In this document: positions 21,411-28,568 of the stretch, piece after piece
Position numbering within the stretch: the first letter of the stretch is position 1
How the letters are laid out: every line of letters begins with the position of its first letter
NCBI GenBank assembly: GCA_964585225.1
Contig: CAZPCZ010000005.1
Location: forward strand, 1-36,201
DNA length: 36,201 nt
Origin: CAZPCZ01 sp964585225
GTDB lineage: Bacteria; Patescibacteriota; Patescibacteriia; JACPHY01
Direction of reading: 5' to 3'
Program-made: the position numbers and the translations under genes
Notes under the pieces: generated by a model
Seen by the model: the letters and a program-made list of their open reading frames with translations, nothing else
Told to the model about the DNA's origin: nothing
Database searches by the model: none

Positions 21411-23366
21411 CTATCGCCTCAGCACTGAGACGTACGCCTCAGGCGGGAGATCAATGTGTCCGGTGACCCGGAGTGCCTTCTTCCCCTTCTTCTGCTTCTG
21501 GAGGAGCTTCATCTTCCGCGTCACGTCCCCGCCGTAGAGCTTCGCGGTCACGTCCTTCCGGAGCGGTGCGATGCGCTCGCTCGCGACGATCTTCCCGCCG
21601 AGTGCGGCCTGAATGCGCACCTCGAACTGCTGCCGGGGGATTGTCGTTTTGAGCCGTTCGACGATGCGCCGTCCGACGACCGTCGCCTCGTCCTCGTACA
21701 CGATAGATGCGAGCGCCTCGACCATCTCCCCGGCGACGAGGATGTCGAGCCGCCGTACCTCCGCCGGACGGTACCCAATGATCTCGTAGTTCATGGACGC
21801 GTACCCTTGCGAGGCGCTCTTCAACCGGTCGTAGAAATCAACGAGCACCGCGCTGAGCGGCAGCTCGTACCGCACGATCGCGCGGCGGGCACCCTCGGTG
21901 CCACCGGCGAGGTACTCGGTCGTCTGGTAGGTGCCACGCTTCTCTTGACACAGCTGCATGAGCCCGCCGACGTACCGCTCTGGCGTCACGACATCCATGC
22001 GCACCCACGGCTCCTCGATGCGCTCGATGGAAGACGGATCGGGCAACGCTTGCGGTGATCGAATGATGGGGATCGCCGTCTCGTCAATCCCATGATTCTT
22101 TATTCTTGATTCCTGATTCATCACGATGCGGTACGCCACGCTCGGCACGGTGACAATCACCTCGACCCCGTGCTCACGACGCAAACGTTCCTGAAAAACC
22201 TCAAGGTGGAGGAGCCCGAGGAACCCGCACCGGAACCCAAACCCCAACGCTGCCGAGTGCTCGGGTTCGTACGTGAGCGATGCATCGTTCAAGCGGAGCT
22301 TCTCGATCCCCTCACGGAGCTCCTCGGTGGCATCCGCGCGTTTGGGGAAGATGCCGGCGTAGACCATCGGCTTCACCTCCGCGTAACCGGAAAGTGATTC
22401 GGAGGCAGGATGGTCGCGTCCGGTGATCGTATCCCCGACACGTACTGCACGGATATCCTTGAGGCCTGTGACGACATACCCGATCTCCCCCTGCCCAAGC
22501 GCGGCGAGAGGGCTGAGCGTGGGAATGAATGTCCCAACCTCGAGCGCGTCGATGTCCTTCGCGCCCGCCATGAGCCGGAGCCGATCACCCTTCGTCACGG
22601 ACCCGTCTACGATGCGGACGTACGCGATGACGCCACGGTAGTCGTCGTAGATGGAATCAAAGACGACGGCGCGCAGTGGCCGGCGCAACTGCGTGCCGTC
22701 GTCCTGAGGAGGCGAAGCCGACGAAGGATCCCCCCCGCCCCGTGCCCGCGGCGCGGGTACCCGCTCCACAATCGCATCGAGGAGCGCCCCGACACCCTCC
22801 CCCGTCTTCCCAGATACGAGAAGTACCTCCTCCGGTGTACATCCAATGAGTTCAACGAGTTCCTGACGTGTCCGCTCGACATTCGCATTCGGGAGATCAA
22901 TCTTGTTCACCGCGGGGATGATCGTGAGGCCCTGCTCGATGGCGAGGTAGAGGTTCGCGATCGTCTGCGCCTGCACGCCCTGTGTCGCATCCACGAGGAG
23001 CACCGCACCCTCGACCGCCGCGAGCGACCGCGACACCTCATACGTGAAATCCACGTGCCCCGGAGTGTCAATCAGGTGCAACGTATACGTTGCACTGGAC
23101 ACCTGACCATTGACACCTGACACCTGACCAGATTGGTCAAATGTCAAATGTTCGCGGTCAGGTGTTACACGCCAGTGCATCCGCACCGGCGCCAACTTGA
23201 TCGTGATCCCCCGCTCCCGTTCGATGTCCATCTGGTCGAGCGTCTGTTCCTTGATGTCGCGCGCGGATACCGTCCCAGTCACCTCGAGCAACCGATCCGC
23301 GAGCGTAGACTTCCCATGGTCGATGTGCGCGGTAATCACGAAATTGCGTATGCAATCGGTGTCCAT
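21411..23366 (-). CDS. lepA: Elongation factor 4 (LepA) with three repeat-derived insertions
   Basis: This translational GTPase acts on the ribosome. G motifs are intact: AHIDHGKS (13-20), DTPGHVDF (100-107) and NKID (154-157). The LepA-specific C-terminal domain ends PPEAYVSVLRR. At 651 residues it is about 50 longer than E. coli LepA (599). The extra length is explained by three in-frame inserts: residues ~64-93 in domain I just before strand HLIDTPG (23097-23166), ~207-226 at the domain I/II junction (22689-22748), and ~415-427 in domain V (22093-22120). The ATG at 23366 lies only 4 nt past a hairpin that ends the upstream hydrolase gene, leaving no room for a Shine-Dalgarno sequence. Confidence 0.96.
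   Translation of the reverse strand: MDTDCIRNFVITAHIDHGKSTLADRLLEVTGTVSARDIKEQTLDQMDIERERGITIKLAPVRMHWRVTPDREHLTFDQSGQVSGVNGQVSSATYTLHLIDTPGHVDFTYEVSRSLAAVEGAVLLVDATQGVQAQTIANLYLAIEQGLTIIPAVNKIDLPNANVERTRQELVELIGCTPEEVLLVSGKTGEGVGALLDAIVERVPAPRARGGGDPSSASPPQDDGTQLRRPLRAVVFDSIYDDYRGVIAYVRIVDGSVTKGDRLRLMAGAKDIDALEVGTFIPTLSPLAALGQGEIGYVVTGLKDIRAVRVGDTITGRDHPASESLSGYAEVKPMVYAGIFPKRADATEELREGIEKLRLNDASLTYEPEHSAALGFGFRCGFLGLLHLEVFQERLRREHGVEVIVTVPSVAYRIVMNQESRIKNHGIDETAIPIIRSPQALPDPSSIERIEEPWVRMDVVTPERYVGGLMQLCQEKRGTYQTTEYLAGGTEGARRAIVRYELPLSAVLVDFYDRLKSASQGYASMNYEIIGYRPAEVRRLDILVAGEMVEALASIVYEDEATVVGRRIVERLKTTIPRQQFEVRIQAALGGKIVASERIAPLRKDVTAKLYGGDVTRKMKLLQKQKKGKKALRVTGHIDLPPEAYVSVLRR
22093..22120. 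repeat. GATTCCTGATTC repeat inside lepA
   Basis: TGATTCTTTATTCTTGATTC-type AT-rich tandem words lie in frame and encode NQESRIKNHG. The same GATTCCTGATTC word occurs in dnaX at about 34745-34760. Confidence 0.7.
22689..22748. repeat. CAGGATGA/GATCCTTCG-type repeat inside lepA
   Basis: The stretch holds GTCGTCCTGAGGAGGCGAAG and GACGAAGGATCC words and encodes RGGGDPSSASPPQDDGTQ between domains I and II. A related element interrupts the dnaX zinc region (35580-35684). Confidence 0.75.
23097..23166. repeat. ACACCTGACC inverted repeat inside the lepA G domain
   Basis: ACACCTGACC...GGTCAGGTGT outer arms and GACCAGATTGGTC inner palindrome. It shares ACACCTGACCATTGAC and TTGGTCAAATGTCAA with the pilB leader at 13004-13061. 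It adds about 20-25 residues right before the G3 motif. Confidence 0.8.
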
Positions 23367-23370
23367 ACAG

Positions 23371-23392
23371 AAAAGACCCCAGGGGTCTTTTT
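23371..23392 (-). terminator. GACCCC/GGGGTC hairpin after the hydrolase gene
   Basis: AAAAGACCCC-AGGGGTCTTTTT, a symmetric hairpin with A and T runs, works in either direction as a terminator. The hydrolase stop codon abuts it and the lepA start follows within 5 nt. Confidence 0.65.
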
Positions 23393-24167
23393 ACTGTTTG
23401 ACTGTCTTTGTGATCCAACCTACGAAGATACGCCGTAACTCCGCGAGATGGACGAGATCACGGAACGTGTGCGGTGCGCCGTTGATCACGTGGAGCTCCT
23501 TCGGACCGGGGAGCACATCATGGAGGATTCGCTGGTGCTCCAGCGGCGTGCCCTCATCCTCCGATCCCACGACGAGCAGTACGGGCATCGTTAATTTCTG
23601 CGCCTCGGGGAGGAGATCGTACCGCAGGCGGTCTTCCATGTGCGACCACGGGAGCCGCTTCACCACACCGGGCTTTGATTTGCTCTCCTCGGTCTTCCAA
23701 CCGGTCGCCTTCCACTGCTCGAGCGTCGCGCTCGCACGCTCGGTCTCCATACTCAGGCGACCGGAGACAACTGTGGAGATCGGAGCGAGCGCGAGCACGC
23801 GCTGCGGATGACGCTCCGCGTAGAGTGCCGCACACATGCCGCCAAGACTATGGCCGGCGAGCGCGAACGGTTCCCGATACCACGGCTGACCCGTCGCCCA
23901 GCCGAGGACGTCCTCGAGATTCGCGTAGTAATTCGTCATGGTCGCGTCCTCGAAGCGACCCTCGCTCTCTCCGAGCGTATTCGCCGCGTCGAAACTCACA
24001 ACATCGAACCCGTGCTCCGAGAACGCCTCGACCATCACGCGGATGTGCGGTTGCTCCTTGAAGCCACCGAGCCCATGCATGACGAACGCGAGTCCGCGCG
24101 GCGACTCTCGTCGCTCGATCACCACCGCAAGCTTCCTACCGTTTCGGTTCGCGATCCAACATTTCAT
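23391..24167 (-). CDS. Alpha/beta hydrolase (serine esterase/lipase-like)
   Basis: The 258-residue cytoplasmic protein has the alpha/beta hydrolase pattern: oxyanion MHGLGGFK (30-37), nucleophile elbow GHSLGG with S107, acid D204 in GSEDEGTP and H233 in GAPHTF. A lid-like helical insert (about 135-190) lies between strands. No signal peptide is present. Substrate unknown; esterase, acyl hydrolase or peptidase activities are all compatible. It is flanked on both sides by GACCCC/GGGGTC palindromes, next to the transposase gene, so it may have moved with that unit, although its codon use looks like its neighbours'. Confidence 0.85.
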   Translation of the reverse strand: MKCWIANRNGRKLAVVIERRESPRGLAFVMHGLGGFKEQPHIRVMVEAFSEHGFDVVSFDAANTLGESEGRFEDATMTNYYANLEDVLGWATGQPWYREPFALAGHSLGGMCAALYAERHPQRVLALAPISTVVSGRLSMETERASATLEQWKATGWKTEESKSKPGVVKRLPWSHMEDRLRYDLLPEAQKLTMPVLLVVGSEDEGTPLEHQRILHDVLPGPKELHVINGAPHTFRDLVHLAELRRIFVGWITKTVKQ

Positions 24168-24177
24168 ACTCGCAATG

Positions 24178-24200
24178 AAAAGGACCCCTGGGGTCTTTTT
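24178..24200 (-). terminator. GACCCC/GGGGTC palindrome between transposase and hydrolase genes
   Basis: AAAAGGACCCC-T-GGGGTCTTTTT with the transposase stop codon right at its edge. It is a terminator-like hairpin and also one of three near-identical palindromes around this region. Confidence 0.65.
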
Positions 24201-24201
24201 A

Positions 24202-24873
24202 TTACTTTCGTGGTCGGCCGCGGGGGCGGGGCGTCACCAAAATGCCGAGTTGTTCCGCGATGGTGCGGGACCACGCAGGATCACCAAATGGAATCCCTCG
24301 AGCGACGCACGTTCGAATCTCCTCGCACTCGGAACTCGACTGTAGTGTGTTCACCCACTCGAGGTACGCATGCGGCTGGGGGACCGGCCAGGGGCTGAGG
24401 ATCGAACGTTGATCAACTGAACCATTGAGCCGATACCACAAACTCGACCACCGCCAGTGCTCCGCCTGCTGCACGAGGTTCGCTCGAAGCGGGTTACGTT
24501 CGATGTACCGACACAGCGTCAGGAAGTGTGCGTCATCCTGAACAGGGAACGACTTGAATCGTCCTTGGTAGAGATGGCCGTGCCCCTCGGATCGTCGGAA
24601 CGCGCGCCACCGCTTCGCGTGCGTCGTCGTCAACCAGTGCATGAAATCCGATACCACACCGTCGCGCTCCGTACGGAGCGCGAAGTGCCAGTGGTTCGGC
24701 ATGATGCAAAACGAAAAAATCTCAACCTCCGGGTGCCGTTGTTTCGCTTCTCGAAGCACTTCCTCGAACGCGAGGTAATCTCCCGGACTCCCGAATAACG
24801 TGGCGCGCTCGTTCGCGCGGTTGAGCGCGTGGTACACGATCCCTCCGGCCCCGATACGCGGCATGGTCGGCAT
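24202..24873 (-). CDS. REP-associated tyrosine transposase (RAYT, Y1/IS200-like)
   Basis: The 223-residue protein is a Y1 HUH-family transposase. The metal-binding pair is in MPNHWHFALRTE (H61, W62, H63), and the catalytic tyrosine Y102 in HLYQGRFKSF. Additional family features are YHALNRANERATLF near the N-terminus and RYIERNPLRANLV..W.WSS at 122-145. Length and the presence of palindromes on both sides suit the RAYT subgroup, which is thought to copy REP elements as single strands (known for the family). The C-terminus PRPRGRPRK resembles an AT-hook/basic tail that may bind DNA. Start at 24873; the ATG three codons in is equally good. Confidence 0.9.
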   Translation of the reverse strand: MPTMPRIGAGGIVYHALNRANERATLFGSPGDYLAFEEVLREAKQRHPEVEIFSFCIMPNHWHFALRTERDGVVSDFMHWLTTTHAKRWRAFRRSEGHGHLYQGRFKSFPVQDDAHFLTLCRYIERNPLRANLVQQAEHWRWSSLWYRLNGSVDQRSILSPWPVPQPHAYLEWVNTLQSSSECEEIRTCVARGIPFGDPAWSRTIAEQLGILVTPRPRGRPRK

Positions 24874-24904
24874 ACGTCCACGAGGCCACAGTAGCAGGAA
24901 TAAG

Positions 24905-24926
24905 AAAAAGACCCCAGGGTCTTTTT
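24905..24926 (-). terminator. GACCC/GGGTC palindrome between murJ and the transposase gene
   Basis: AAAAAGACCCC-AGGGTCTTTTT, overlapping the murJ stop codon. Together with 24178-24200 it brackets the RAYT gene. Confidence 0.65.
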
Positions 24927-26562
24927 ATCCGCGCGCTTCGTCTGCACCGCCGAAGGGGAGACGGACCATGCGGAGGGCGCGACGGTGGAGGGCGGCGGCG
25001 AGTGCGGTGATCTCCTCGGATCGCAGGAGCACGCCGACGCCGAGGTAGACGAGGAGGCCGATGGTGCCGGCGAGGCCGCCCTGGAGCGCGATGCCCATGA
25101 ACGTGTCGGTGCCGGTCCATTCCGCGACGATTGGCTTCACAACCTGAATCGCAATCCCCATGACGAATGCGGCGAGCGCAAACCGGCCCACCGCCCACGC
25201 GATGCGACCGTCCTCCAGCGGCCCCGCGCGCGCCCGGAGGAACATGAGGAGCAGTGCGCCCTGGAGCGCAGCGGCAATGGACACCGCGAGCGCGAGACCC
25301 CACGCGCCGTGCGAACGGCCGAGCACCAATGCGGCGACGATGCCGACGACATCCGCGACGATGCTCACGAGGAACGGCGTCCGCGTATCGTCGAGCGCGT
25401 AGAACGAGCGCGTGAGGAGCGGCACGAGCATCGCGAACGGGAGTCCGTACCCGAACGCCTCGAGCGCGGAAAGGGTGCGAACGGTATCATCCCAATCGAA
25501 CGCACCGCTCCCGAGGAGCACCCGCACCCCTTGTGCCTTGAGCGTGATCAATCCGACGGTCGCAGGAAACGCAAGGAGGAGGATCTCACGGAATGCGATC
25601 GAAAAGTGCTGGCGGAACGCGATGGGATCCGCGGCGTTGCGCGCGGCGGCGAGCTGCGGGAATGTCGCGAGCGCGAACGCGACGCCGATGAGCGCAATGG
25701 GAACGGATTGGATGTTCACCGCGAATGAGAAGGCCGCGAGCGTTCCAGCGGCGAGCGTCGTCGCGATCCCCGCGATGACAACGAGCTGCACCTGCGACGC
25801 CCCGAGGGCGAGCGCGCGCGGGAGGAGTTGTCGCGCGGTTGCTCGGACGTCGGGGTCGCGCCAGCCGATCGCGGAGAAAAGAGTGGCAGGAGGGGAAGAA
25901 CATTGCAGGCGAAAGCCCACGCGGCGCGCGGCGAGCCACTGCACGAGGAGGTGTGCGAGCGCACCGAGGACGACGCCCCACGCGATACCGACGGGACCAA
26001 TCGTCGGTGCGATCGCGAGGATGCCGACGATGATCCCGAGGTTGTACGCGATCGGTGCTGCGGCAAATGCGAGGAATCGTGATTCCGCTTGGAGGATCCC
26101 CCCAACGACCGCAGAGCACCCGAGGAGGAACGTCGCGGGGAAGAGCACGCGCCCAAACGCAACGGTGAGCGCAAGCTGCTCTGGTGGGAATCCGGGGGCA
26201 AGGAGTCGGTAGAGCGGCCCTGCGAACACCACACCGAGCGTGGAGAGCACCACGAGGACGATCCCGACGAGCGTGAGCACTCGAGTAGCAAACTGCATCG
26301 CGCGCTCAAGCGACACCGACCGGAGCCGAATGAACGCCGGGAGGAATGCGGCGGAGAGCGCCGCGAGACCGAGGAGGTTGTACGCGAAATCCGGGATGCG
26401 GAATGCCGCCTGGTACGCGTCGAGCACCGCTCCGGCACCGTACGTTGATGCGAGTGCCCGGTCGCGCAGCAAACCGAGGATACGGCTCGCAATGCCGAGC
26501 ACCGCAATGAGTACCGCGGAGGCGGCGATCGTCTGAGTGGCCTGGGGCCGATTCGACTCCAT
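24925..26562 (-). CDS. murJ: Lipid II flippase MurJ (MviN)
   Basis: MurJ flips lipid-linked peptidoglycan precursors across the inner membrane. The 545-residue protein shows the MVF family pattern: ASRILGLLRDRALASTYGAG near the N-terminus, DAYQAAFRIPDFAYNLL, then about 14 hydrophobic helices, with RSFYALDDTRTPFLVS at mid-length as expected. The start at 26562 (MESNRPQATQTIAASAV) fits a -10 element 8 nt upstream; the ATG at 26595 would lie before the promoter. Upstream is the hibernation factor gene and its terminator; downstream is the transposase. Confidence 0.94.
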   Translation of the reverse strand: MESNRPQATQTIAASAVLIAVLGIASRILGLLRDRALASTYGAGAVLDAYQAAFRIPDFAYNLLGLAALSAAFLPAFIRLRSVSLERAMQFATRVLTLVGIVLVVLSTLGVVFAGPLYRLLAPGFPPEQLALTVAFGRVLFPATFLLGCSAVVGGILQAESRFLAFAAAPIAYNLGIIVGILAIAPTIGPVGIAWGVVLGALAHLLVQWLAARRVGFRLQCSSPPATLFSAIGWRDPDVRATARQLLPRALALGASQVQLVVIAGIATTLAAGTLAAFSFAVNIQSVPIALIGVAFALATFPQLAAARNAADPIAFRQHFSIAFREILLLAFPATVGLITLKAQGVRVLLGSGAFDWDDTVRTLSALEAFGYGLPFAMLVPLLTRSFYALDDTRTPFLVSIVADVVGIVAALVLGRSHGAWGLALAVSIAAALQGALLLMFLRARAGPLEDGRIAWAVGRFALAAFVMGIAIQVVKPIVAEWTGTDTFMGIALQGGLAGTIGLLVYLGVGVLLRSEEITALAAALHRRALRMVRLPFGGADEARG

Positions 26563-26570
26563 AGTGGTCC

Positions 26571-26579
26571 AGTGTACAA
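26571..26579 (-). promoter_or_regulatory. -10 element for a leaderless murJ transcript
   Basis: TTGTACACT on the minus strand with its last T 8 nt before the murJ ATG at 26562, the same spacing as at pilD. A start at the ATG itself would explain the lack of a ribosome binding site. Confidence 0.4.
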
Positions 26580-26586
26580 CAGAACC

Positions 26587-26625
26587 AAAAGACACCCGGT
26601 GTCTCTTCCGAAGACACCGGGTGTC
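26587..26625 (-). terminator. Strong rho-independent terminator after hpf
   Basis: GACACCCGGTGTC and GACACCGGGTGTC form a 13-bp stem with a short CTTCGGAAG-like loop, followed on the minus strand by TTTTGG. Each arm is itself nearly palindromic, so two small hairpins can form instead. Confidence 0.75.
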
Positions 26626-26651
26626 ATCCTTGGTCCTCGAACGTCGCTGCG

Positions 26652-26972
26652 TCAGTGCTGCATCGTGCCCGAGAGCCGGTGGTACTTTCGCATCTGCAAA
26701 ATCAATTTATCCTTCGCGAGGTCGATCGCCTCCTGGAGCGTGTGGTCATCCTCCTCGGCCATCCACCGATGGGTGTCCGCCTGGAGCGAGAGCGAAACCC
26801 GGAACGCCTTCTTCTTCGCAAAGCGTTCCGCGCGGAATACGAGCGAGACCTCCGCATCTTCACGGAGCTTCGGGAGCGCGCGCTCAACCGCCTCGACCTT
26901 CCGGTCGACGTACTGGCGGCAAAAGTGTTGGTCGAACTCTCCGATCTTCTTGAAGCTGTAGGTGATCTGCAT
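26652..26972 (-). CDS. hpf: Ribosome hibernation promoting factor (HPF/RaiA family)
   Basis: From the ATG at 26972 the protein has 106 residues: MQITYSFKKIGEFDQHF, a helix with YVDRKVEAVERALPK, strands EVSLVFRAERF.KKKAFRVSLSLQA, and the closing helix LQEAIDLAKDKLILQMRKYHRL. This is the beta-alpha-beta-beta-beta-alpha fold that binds the 30S decoding centre in stationary phase. It is the short type without the dimerization tail. A longer start at 27002 is excluded if the extended -10 at 26998-27006 is used. The region further upstream to 27218 is a shadow of the zinc-protein gene. Confidence 0.85.
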   Translation of the reverse strand: MQITYSFKKIGEFDQHFCRQYVDRKVEAVERALPKLREDAEVSLVFRAERFAKKKAFRVSLSLQADTHRWMAEEDDHTLQEAIDLAKDKLILQMRKYHRLSGTMQH

Positions 26973-26997
26973 GCGCCGAACGGTGGTCCCGAGATTG

Positions 26998-27006
26998 ATC
27001 ATAGCA
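26998..27006 (-). promoter_or_regulatory. Extended -10 promoter of hpf
   Basis: TGCTATGAT on the minus strand, 25 nt before the ATG at 26972. It matches the TGCTATACT motif before the major pilin and BNR protein genes. Confidence 0.5.
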
Positions 27007-27036
27007 TCCGACCCTAGCACAGGCCCGGAAATAGCG

Positions 27037-27065
27037 CAAGACCCCCGAGGATCTCGAGGGTCTTG
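27037..27065 (-). terminator. Terminator after the zinc protein gene
   Basis: CAAGACCC..CGAG-GAT-CTCG..GGGTCTTG hairpin with one internal mismatch, 15 bp beyond the zinc protein stop. The T-run on the minus strand is weak. Confidence 0.6.
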
Positions 27066-27079
27066 CGGGTCGTAGTCGA

Positions 27080-27316
27080 TTAGTATCGGCCACCACCGCC
27101 ACCGCCGCCACGCGGGGGGCCAAACGACCGACGACGATTCCGGTTGCACTCGAAACAGTACACCGGTCGGGTCGGGTCGCTCGGGACGAACGGGAGCTCG
27201 GTGATGTCCGTGCCGCACTCAGCGCACTTCAGTCCCATGGAAGAGACATCGTGCTTCTGACGCGGACCGCCAAAACCGCCGCCACCGCCGCCACCGCGAT
27301 CATCTTGGAACGCCAT
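27080..27316 (-). CDS. Small CxxC zinc-ribbon protein with Gly-rich ends
   Basis: The 78-residue protein has a central zinc ribbon: CAECGTDITELPFVPSDPTR (split) then PVYCFECNRNRR, i.e. two CxxC pairs about 18 residues apart (C31, C34, C53, C56 by count). Runs of Gly at both ends (GGGGGGGFGG and GGGGGGGRY) and Arg next to Gly suggest an RNA-binding, disordered RGG-like character. Small proteins with C..C..PF.P...RPVYC..C are a recurrent type in CPR genomes as I recall them; their role is unknown. It lies upstream of hpf, which could point to a ribosome- or RNA-linked function (inference). Confidence 0.78.
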   Translation of the reverse strand: MAFQDDRGGGGGGGFGGPRQKHDVSSMGLKCAECGTDITELPFVPSDPTRPVYCFECNRNRRRSFGPPRGGGGGGGRY

Positions 27317-27685
27317 AGCGAAGCGAAGTCATGAGTCGTGAGTCATGAGTCGTGAGTATGGGGTCGCCCCTCAATCTCTGACGACTTACGACTGTCGACT
27401 TTCGACTCCGTGTATCCGTGTATCGGGTTACCGGGGAGGGTTGAGGTAAGTTCCTCGTACGGTCCTCCCACCTGGTTTCGACCTTCTATTGGCCTAAACC
27501 TCTTCCCGGCTCCCTCAACGATGGCGATTGCCAGACGTCGCCCCCGTCATGCGACGGGGCTTCGTCCTGTCATACGACAGGACTACGGGTTCGCGGTTCC
27601 AAGGCTGTACCAACTGAACACAGCGTACCACGGATCCCGCGTGGTGTCAACCGATAGGCGTGCGGACTCAAACAATTTTCGCTTG
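27317..27685. other. 369-bp intergenic region with tandem repeats and strong hairpins, no gene found
   Basis: Near 27330-27356 GAGTCGTGAGTCAT repeats occur, and near 27385-27410 CGACTGTCGACTTTCGACT. Two neighbouring hairpins with similar loops follow: CCCGTC-ATGC-GACGGG (around 27544-27559) and CCTGTC-ATAC-GACAGG (around 27567-27582). The segment around 27590-27625 can fold GCTGT..ACAGC. I tested tRNA, tmRNA, RNase P and SRP signatures by eye and matched none. It may hold an unrecognised structured RNA or only repeats. Confidence 0.5.
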
Positions 27686-28105
27686 CTAGAGCCGAGCATC
27701 GAGCGCGAGCGCACCGCTCCCGGTGACGAGGAGAAGGAGTGAGGCCGCGATGAGGAGGAGGTCGTACTCCCAGCCGCCATCTCCGCCAAACTTCTTCCCC
27801 ATCTTCGTCATTTTTAGGAATGTCGCAACGAGCATGTTCACGATGAACAATAGCGCGAACGCTTGCGTGAGGAACCCGAGGATGAGCGCGATCCCACCGA
27901 AGAACTCGAGGAGTGGAACGACAACCCCAAATAACACGGCAAGCGGGACGTTCATGGATCGAAGCCAGCCCGTAAATCCTTTGATTCCTGGCTGCGGCCC
28001 AAACAGCTTCGGGATGCCATGGTACACGAAGATGATGCCGGTGACGATACGGAGGACCGTGATTCCCCACGGCCCATACGCGAGGAGCGGCTGGAGATCG
28101 GGCAT
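27686..28105 (-). CDS. DoxX family membrane protein
   Basis: From the ATG at 28105 (MPDLQPLLAYGPWGITVLRI) the protein has 139 residues and four hydrophobic helices with the DoxX signature: R-hxxGxIFVYHGIPKLFG near the N-terminus, PLLEFFGGIALILGFLTQ in the middle, and GWEYDLLLIAASLLLLVTG near the end. DoxX proteins are membrane components linked to thiosulfate or thiol oxidation in some bacteria; here the redox role is not established. It follows the second DoxX gene after a 40-bp spacer of GAAGAGT tandem repeat. The frame upstream to 28384 is not conserved. Confidence 0.85.
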   Translation of the reverse strand: MPDLQPLLAYGPWGITVLRIVTGIIFVYHGIPKLFGPQPGIKGFTGWLRSMNVPLAVLFGVVVPLLEFFGGIALILGFLTQAFALLFIVNMLVATFLKMTKMGKKFGGDGGWEYDLLLIAASLLLLVTGSGALALDARL

Positions 28106-28140
28106 GGAAGTGAAGAGTGAAGAGTGAAAAGTGAAAAGTT
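28106..28140. repeat. GAAGAGT tandem repeat between the two DoxX genes
   Basis: AGTGAAGAGTGAAGAGTGAA with further AGTGAAA units. Same style as the pil operon spacers. Confidence 0.7.
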
Positions 28141-28145
28141 CAAAG

Positions 28146-28562
28146 TCAACGGGCTCCGGAATCGCTTGTTCTACGTCTTCCGTCAACGCTGTAGTGGCAC
28201 CCGGCGGGCCCGAGTGACGCGAGCGCAAGCGCGGCGGCGAAAGCAACGAAGTCCCGCACCGCGAGATCATTGTACCCGAGCGCGACGAACACTCCGAGGA
28301 GATGGAGCGCGGAGAGCGCCGCGACCACCCGCACCCAGAGCCCGACAATGAGGAGCACGCCGAGCACGAGCTCAACAGCGCCAATCACCAGGAGGAATGT
28401 CCCGACCGGCATGGGGAGCAACGGGGACATCCATGGTGGGATGTACCCAATCCAACTCGGGAGATCCGTGAGCTTCCCGTACCCGAAGATGACGAACTCA
28501 ATTCCAAGCCCGAGGCGGAGGAGCAGCGAGGTCGTCGCAGGCGTCCAAAAATGCGACCACAT
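28146..28562 (-). CDS. Second DoxX family membrane protein
   Basis: The 138-residue protein has four membrane helices and DoxX-like motifs: LLRLGLGIEFVIFGYGKLTD, VGTFLLVIGAVELVLGVLLIVGLWVR, and a C-terminal ALASLGPAGCHYSVDG. It is only moderately similar to the neighbouring DoxX protein, so this is a diverged pair rather than a recent duplication. It starts 6 bp after the stop of the BNR/CARDB protein gene, implying an operon of the secreted protein and the two DoxX proteins. Role unknown. Confidence 0.83.
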   Translation of the reverse strand: MWSHFWTPATTSLLLRLGLGIEFVIFGYGKLTDLPSWIGYIPPWMSPLLPMPVGTFLLVIGAVELVLGVLLIVGLWVRVVAALSALHLLGVFVALGYNDLAVRDFVAFAAALALASLGPAGCHYSVDGRRRTSDSGAR

Positions 28563-28568
28563 ATCGCG

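Noticed and set aside
26973..27218. Longer hpf N-terminus
   Set aside because: Contains the terminator hairpin and the extended -10 site; family homology begins at the ATG at 26972.
27590..27635. Possible tRNA (GTTCAGTTGGTA-like D-arm on the minus strand)
   Set aside because: No anticodon arm or matching acceptor stem can be formed.
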